Assembly (NCBI GenBank): GCA_020849665.1
Contig: JADLFX010000070.1
Coordinates: forward strand, 1 to 64,000
Length of the DNA: 64,000 nucleotides
Direction of reading: 5' to 3'
Source: Planctomycetota bacterium
Lineage (GTDB): Bacteria > Planctomycetota > UBA1135 > UBA2386
In this document: piece after piece, positions 60,214 through 64,000 of the stretch
Layout of the letters: each line of letters starts with the position of its first letter
Numbering within the stretch: position 1 is the stretch's first letter
Translations under genes and position numbers: made by a program
Notes under the pieces: model-generated
Seen by the model: only the letters and a program-made list of their open reading frames with translations
Databases searched by the model: none
What the model was told of the DNA's origin: nothing

Positions 60214-61440
60214 ATGGAGCCGAAGGAAGTCTCGCCCTACACGCGCACGCTCGACTGCGTGCACTGCGGCCTCTGCCTCCAGGCGTGCCCCACCTACAAC
60301 GTCCTCGGCCTCGAGACCGACTCGCCGCGCGGACGCATCTACTTCATGCGCATGCTGGCCGAGGGGCGGATCGCGGATCCCGAGGCAGTGCGGCCGCACC
60401 TCGACCGCTGCCTCGATTGCCGCGCCTGCGAGACGGCGTGCCCGTCGGGGGTGCGCTACGGCGAGATCCTGGAATCGGTGCGCAGCAGCATGGCGCGGCA
60501 GCGTCCGCCGCGCGGGTTCGCGGCGTGGCTGCGCCGCACGCTGCTGACCCGGCTGGTGGCGCACCAGGGTCGGCTGCGGTTCGCATTCGCCCTGGGCCGT
60601 CTGGCGGAGGTCGTGGGAGTGCGGTGGCTGGCCGGCGCCGCCGGCATCCTGCCGCGGCACATGGCCGTGCTGCTGCCTCCGATCCCGCCCGCGCGCGAGC
60701 GCCGGCCGCTCCACGGCACGTGGCCGGCGCGCGGCCGCGAACGCGGCCGCGTGGCGTTCTTCACCGGCTGCGTGATGGAACAGATGTTCGGGAGGATCCA
60801 CCGCGCGACGATCGAAGTGCTCACCGCCAACGGCTTCACCGTGGACGTGCCGCGCGCACAGGCGTGCTGCGGGGCGCTCCTGGTGCACGACGGTCAGGCC
60901 CAGGAGGCCGAGCCGCTGGCGCGGCGCAACCTCGCGGCGTTCCGCGACCACGCCGTGGTGGTCAACAACAGCGCCGGCTGCGGCTGCGCGCTCAAGGAAT
61001 ACGGCCACCTGCTGGGGTCCGCGGAGGCGCGGGACTTCGCCGCCCGCTGCCGGGACGTGAGCGAGTTCCTGCACGAGCAGGGGCTCGTGGCCACGCCGCG
61101 GCCCTTCCCACACAAGGTCGCGTACGACGACCCCTGCCATCTCTGCCACGGCCAGGGCGTGCGCAAGCCGCCGCGCGCGCTGCTCGGCCAGGTGCCCGGG
61201 CTCACCCACGTGCCGCACCACGACCCGGAGTCGTGCTGCGGCTCGGCCGGGATCTACAACCTGGTGCAGCCGGAGCTGGCGTGGCAGATCGGCACGACCA
61301 AGGCCAAGGCGCTGGTCGCCTCGGGAGCCGAGGCGGTGGCCACCGGCAACCCCGGATGCATGCTGCAGATCCGTGCCCACCTGCGGGCGCTGGGCTCGCC
61401 CATGCGGGTCGTGCACCCCGTCGAGCTGCTCGTGCCGTGA
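60214..61440 (+). CDS. glcF: Glycolate oxidase iron-sulfur subunit
   Basis: 408 residues. Two N-terminal [4Fe-4S] motifs (CVHCGLCLQACP, CLDCRACETACP) are followed by two CCG domains (FTGCVMEQMFG with ACCGALLVHDG; DPCHLCHGQG with ESCCGSAGIYN). It transfers electrons from GlcDE to the quinone pool. It starts 25 bp after glcE and is convergent with the PyrD-like gene. Confidence 0.95.
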   Translation: MEPKEVSPYTRTLDCVHCGLCLQACPTYNVLGLETDSPRGRIYFMRMLAEGRIADPEAVRPHLDRCLDCRACETACPSGVRYGEILESVRSSMARQRPPRGFAAWLRRTLLTRLVAHQGRLRFAFALGRLAEVVGVRWLAGAAGILPRHMAVLLPPIPPARERRPLHGTWPARGRERGRVAFFTGCVMEQMFGRIHRATIEVLTANGFTVDVPRAQACCGALLVHDGQAQEAEPLARRNLAAFRDHAVVVNNSAGCGCALKEYGHLLGSAEARDFAARCRDVSEFLHEQGLVATPRPFPHKVAYDDPCHLCHGQGVRKPPRALLGQVPGLTHVPHHDPESCCGSAGIYNLVQPELAWQIGTTKAKALVASGAEAVATGNPGCMLQIRAHLRALGSPMRVVHPVELLVP

Positions 61441-61450
61441 ACGCGGCCGC

Positions 61451-62416
61451 TCACTCCGACCGATAGGCCTGCAGCACGCGCATGTAGTTGGCGCGCTCGA
61501 AGGTGCGTGGATCGGGCGAGGTCACGAAGTGGATGCTGCCGCGCATCTGCGCCAGCGAGCCGTAGCCGCGCTCGCGCATCCACTGGGCGAAGCGCCCGCG
61601 CACCTCGCCCAGGCAGGCGGGGCCGTGGCGCAGGAGCGCCGACACCATCTGCACCGCATGCGCGCCGCAGAGGATGGCCTTCACCGCATCCTGGGCCGTG
61701 TACACGCCGCCCGAGACCGCGAACGAGCAAGGCACGCAGCCCGAGAGCACCGCGAGCCAGCGCAGGCGCAGCAGCAGCTCGTGGTGGTGCGAGAGGTCGA
61801 CGTGGGTGCGCACCTCCAGGGCCTCGACGTCGATGTCGGTCTCGTAGAAGCGGTTGAAGAGCACGAGGCCGTCGGCGCCGGCCTCGACGAGGCGGCGCGC
61901 GAAGTGCGGCAGCGACGTGTAGAAGGGCGAGAGCTTGGCCGCGAGCGGGATGCGCACCGCGCGCTTCACCTCCTGCACCATCTCGACGGCCTGTTCCTCG
62001 ATCTCGGCGCCGTCCAGGTCGGGGTCGGCGGCCACGTCGTAGAGGTTCAGTTCCAGCGCGTCGGCGCCGGCCCGCTCCAGGTCCTGGGCGTGGCGCAGCC
62101 AGCCGCCGAGGCTGTGGCCGTTCAGCGAGGCGATCACCGGCACGCTCACCGCCGCCTTCACGCTCTGCAGGTGGTCGAGGTACTCGTCGGGGCCGAAGAC
62201 GCACTCCTCGGGGTCGGGCAGCGTGGCCTCGCCGTCGAGGGAGGGGGATCCCGAGGGACCGTCGATCTGCTCCTCGAAGAGGGAGCGCAGCACGATCGCC
62301 GCCGCGCCACCGTCTTCCAGGCGCCGCGCGCGATCCACGCTGTCGGAGAGCGGGGAGGCGCCCGCGACGAAGGGATGCGGCAGCTCGAGGCCCAGGTAGG
62401 TGGTCGAGAGGTCCAT
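61451..62416 (-). CDS. Dihydroorotate dehydrogenase-like FMN protein
   Basis: 321 residues, TIM barrel: LELPHPFVAGASPLSDS, ASLNGHSLGGW, GADALELNLYDVAAD, AAKLSPFYTSL, LVLFNRFYE and AVSGGVYTAQDAVKAIL. The FMN site pattern is that of PyrD/DHOD class 1-like proteins. The sequence differs from biosynthetic PyrD (no NxSCPNT block), and relatives often sit with pyruvate:ferredoxin oxidoreductase, so a role in pyrimidine synthesis is not assumed. Confidence 0.85.
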   Translation of the reverse strand: MDLSTTYLGLELPHPFVAGASPLSDSVDRARRLEDGGAAAIVLRSLFEEQIDGPSGSPSLDGEATLPDPEECVFGPDEYLDHLQSVKAAVSVPVIASLNGHSLGGWLRHAQDLERAGADALELNLYDVAADPDLDGAEIEEQAVEMVQEVKRAVRIPLAAKLSPFYTSLPHFARRLVEAGADGLVLFNRFYETDIDVEALEVRTHVDLSHHHELLLRLRWLAVLSGCVPCSFAVSGGVYTAQDAVKAILCGAHAVQMVSALLRHGPACLGEVRGRFAQWMRERGYGSLAQMRGSIHFVTSPDPRTFERANYMRVLQAYRSE

Positions 62417-62542
62417 GTCTCGGTCCTCGCCGAGGGTCGGGACCCTGGGCGGATCGGGGTCCGGGATGCGCGTCGCGGCCGCGCCGCGGCGCCTGGGTCG
62501 TGGCGCCGGTCCCGGGACTCGGGGCCGGTGCCGCGCTTCCTC

Positions 62543-62803
62543 TCAAGGGGCGGAGGGCGGCGGTTCTTTCCGCGCTTCGCACTCCGTGTGCCCCGCCCCT
62601 GCCTCGCGCCGGCCGTAGCGACGGACGAGTTCCTGGGCGACCTCCAGCATGCGCGGCTCCATGGCGCGGACGTACTCGCGAAACACCGCGGAGCGCGGAT
62701 CGCGGAACAGGAGTTCACGCGCCGCGGCGGCGTCGCCCGGCGCCGCGAGGGCCTCCAGGAGCGCGTCCTGGAACGCCGCCAGGACCGGATCGTCAGTGGA
62801 CAC
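62543..62803 (-). CDS. Small helical partner of the MNIO enzyme
   Basis: 86 residues from a GTG that overlaps the MNIO gene by 11 bp. Helical: DPVLAAFQDALLEALAAPGD, DPRSAVFREYVRAMEPRML, EVAQELVRRYGRR; low-complexity tail with one Cys (HTECEARKE). It occupies the position of the DUF2063/BufC-type partner that accompanies DUF692 enzymes, but is much shorter than DUF2063. No family is recognised; it may be a peptide-binding or recruitment subunit. Confidence 0.65.
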   Translation of the reverse strand: MSTDDPVLAAFQDALLEALAAPGDAAAARELLFRDPRSAVFREYVRAMEPRMLEVAQELVRRYGRREAGAGHTECEARKEPPPSAP

Positions 62804-63659
62804 GGGCCTCCGCGATGCGGGCCGCGAGACCCCGGTACTCGGACGCGAACGCGAGCTGTGCGGCGCGGTCCGGAAGGCTGGCGCCGAGGCGCTCGAGGAT
62901 GACGACCTCCAGGCGCGGACAATGCGGCAGCGCGATTGCCAGAAGGTCGAGCACCGCGGAGGGCACCGTCCCGTCGTGGGTGTCGCGCCGCACGGGTCCG
63001 TGGCTGCCCTCGCGCCAGGATCCCCCCGAGACGTGGATCTCGCGCACGCGGTGCAGGGGGTAGGAGGCCAGCAGCTCTTCCGGGTCCATGCCGAAGTTGG
63101 CGGCCTGGCAGTGGAGGTTGTGCAGGTCGAGGAGCAGGAAGCCGTCGACGGGGGCGAGCAGGTCGTCGAGGAAGGCCCCCTGACGGCGGGCCTCGTCGCG
63201 CGCGAAGGCGAAGGCCAGGTTCTCGATCCCCACCGGACAGCACGCCGCGTCGCGCAGGAGGCGCAGGCGCTCGCGCCCGAGGTCCAGCGCACACGCGTCC
63301 GTGGGCACCGGAAGGGGCGGGCCGTCGCGCCACCCGCCTGCGCGCAGGAAGCCGAAGTGCTCGGAGACGTGGCGCACGCGGCGTCGCGCGCAGGCGGAGC
63401 GCAGGCGCTCGAGCCAGCGCCGGGAGCGGGCATCGAGGCGGCCGCCGAAGGTGTTGAACGTGACCCCGTGGAGGTACAGGCGCTCCTGCGCGGCGAACGC
63501 GTCGAGCAGGCCGGTCAGTGCGGGGTCCTCGTCGTGGCCGTCCGGCAGCGTGTCGAAGCTCCACTCGAGGGCACCGACCTCGCCGGCGGCCAGGAGGGGC
63601 AGCACCGCCGCCGTGAATTCCGGCTCCGGCATCCAGGCGAGACCGACGCGGACGTCCAT
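62793..63659 (-). CDS. DUF692 multinuclear non-heme iron enzyme (MNIO)
   Basis: 288 residues, TIM-barrel type. DUF692 signatures in order: YLHGVTFNTFGG (His64), RHVSEHFGF (His97, Glu100, His101), VGIENLAFAF (Glu146), LLLDLHNLHCQAANFGMDP (Asp178, Asn188), VREIHVSGGS (His209) and RRDTHDGTV (Asp226, His228). These match the iron-ligand positions of MbnB/TglH/BufB-type enzymes that oxidise Cys or other residues in ribosomal peptides. The ATG lies 4 bp after the small exported protein gene, with GAGGCG as ribosome site, and the stop overlaps the partner gene: a three-gene operon. Confidence 0.88.
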   Translation of the reverse strand: MDVRVGLAWMPEPEFTAAVLPLLAAGEVGALEWSFDTLPDGHDEDPALTGLLDAFAAQERLYLHGVTFNTFGGRLDARSRRWLERLRSACARRRVRHVSEHFGFLRAGGWRDGPPLPVPTDACALDLGRERLRLLRDAACCPVGIENLAFAFARDEARRQGAFLDDLLAPVDGFLLLDLHNLHCQAANFGMDPEELLASYPLHRVREIHVSGGSWREGSHGPVRRDTHDGTVPSAVLDLLAIALPHCPRLEVVILERLGASLPDRAAQLAFASEYRGLAARIAEARVH

Positions 63660-63663
63660 CGCC

Positions 63664-63951
63664 TCAGCCGCGCCCGCAGGGTGGACACGGGTCCTGGTCG
63701 ATCGGTGTCGGCGCCGGAGGCGTGGGACGCGTGGCCGGCGCGGGGGACGGTCTCGTGGCCGGGTGCGGGCGCGTGGCGGGCGCGGGGCGCGCATCCTGCG
63801 GGTGGCCGGCGTCGCGCACGGCGAGGAGCACGGGCGCCGCCGAGCCGACCGGGCCGTGGTCCTGGTCGGGGCAGCACCCCGCGGGCGTCGCGGCGGGCGC
63901 GTTGGCCGTTGCGGGCGAGGCGGCGGCGTCGCACGCGCCGAGCGCGGTCAC
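63664..63951 (-). CDS. Small Cys-containing exported protein, candidate MNIO substrate; 5' end uncertain
   Basis: 95 residues from a GTG; the true start may lie upstream, possibly past the window edge. TALGAC near the N-terminus is a good lipobox. Then come a CC pair (AGCCPDQDHGPVG, Cys26-27), a low-complexity stretch with PATRP repeated three times, and a C-terminal DQDPCPPCGRG (Cys89, Cys92). Small size, export signal, paired Cys and position directly ahead of a DUF692 gene are the features of bufferin-like precursors, though DUF2282 homology and an EGKCG motif are not seen. Confidence 0.6.
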   Translation of the reverse strand: MTALGACDAAASPATANAPAATPAGCCPDQDHGPVGSAAPVLLAVRDAGHPQDARPAPATRPHPATRPSPAPATRPTPPAPTPIDQDPCPPCGRG

Positions 63952-64000
63952 TGCCGTGGCGCAGAGGCTGCATGCGAGACGCGAGAGGACGGATCGGTCG

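Overview
The window is a very GC-rich (roughly 70%) bacterial chromosome segment with densely packed genes and many ATGA/GTGA stop-start overlaps. There are no rRNA, tRNA, insertion-sequence or CRISPR features. Several gene types suggest a member of the Planctomycetota, probably uncultured: a DUF1800/DUF1501 pair, large secreted FG-GAP and beta-helix proteins, lipoproteins with Ala/Pro/Arg/Thr-rich linkers, a cytosolic HtrA next to Hsp20, and a zinc-ribbon/TM protein with a DUF1080-like C-terminus. This placement is inference from gene content only.

Left part (1-4.4 kb): acylphosphatase, a sugar-type ABC ATPase, a degenerate histidine-kinase-like gene with a frameshift, and an exported alpha/alpha-toroid protein. 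From 4.8 to 15.1 kb lies a respiratory island. It has a tetraheme lipoprotein/Tat ferredoxin/10-TM NrfD operon, a NapC/ImcH-like membrane cytochrome followed by a 19-heme cytochrome c fused to a cytochrome b domain (CbcL-like), and a c554-like tetraheme cytochrome. Together these hold 33 c-heme sites plus b-heme and Fe-S centres. The likely role is quinol-linked electron transfer to periplasmic or extracellular acceptors.

From 15.3 to 25.4 kb, minus-strand genes encode a membrane spermidine-synthase-like protein and a tightly overlapping five-gene operon (cyclodeaminase, gpmI, M28 peptidase, a 900-residue lipoprotein, a double aspartyl-protease lipoprotein). From 26.1 to 30.3 kb a secreted-protein gene is present in three tandem copies. 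Each copy has the same promoter-like element, and two share an identical terminator stem. A distant fourth copy is at 36.3 kb. Between and after these lie DUF1800/DUF1501, a soluble hybrid kinase with four PAS-like regions, a VOC lipoprotein, and an HtrA-Hsp20-Hsp20 operon behind an excellent sigma-54 promoter match. Next come threonine synthase, an esterase, an M16 peptidase, a metallophosphoesterase and an M19 dipeptidase.

Right part (51.7-64 kb): an FG-GAP protein and a beta-helix protein form an operon. The beta-helix signal peptide contains eight copies of a tetranucleotide, which looks like a phase-variation switch. glcDEF (glycolate oxidase) and a PyrD-like enzyme follow. At the edge is a compact cluster of a Cys-containing small exported protein, a DUF692/MNIO enzyme and a small helical partner, which resembles a bufferin-type peptide-modification system.
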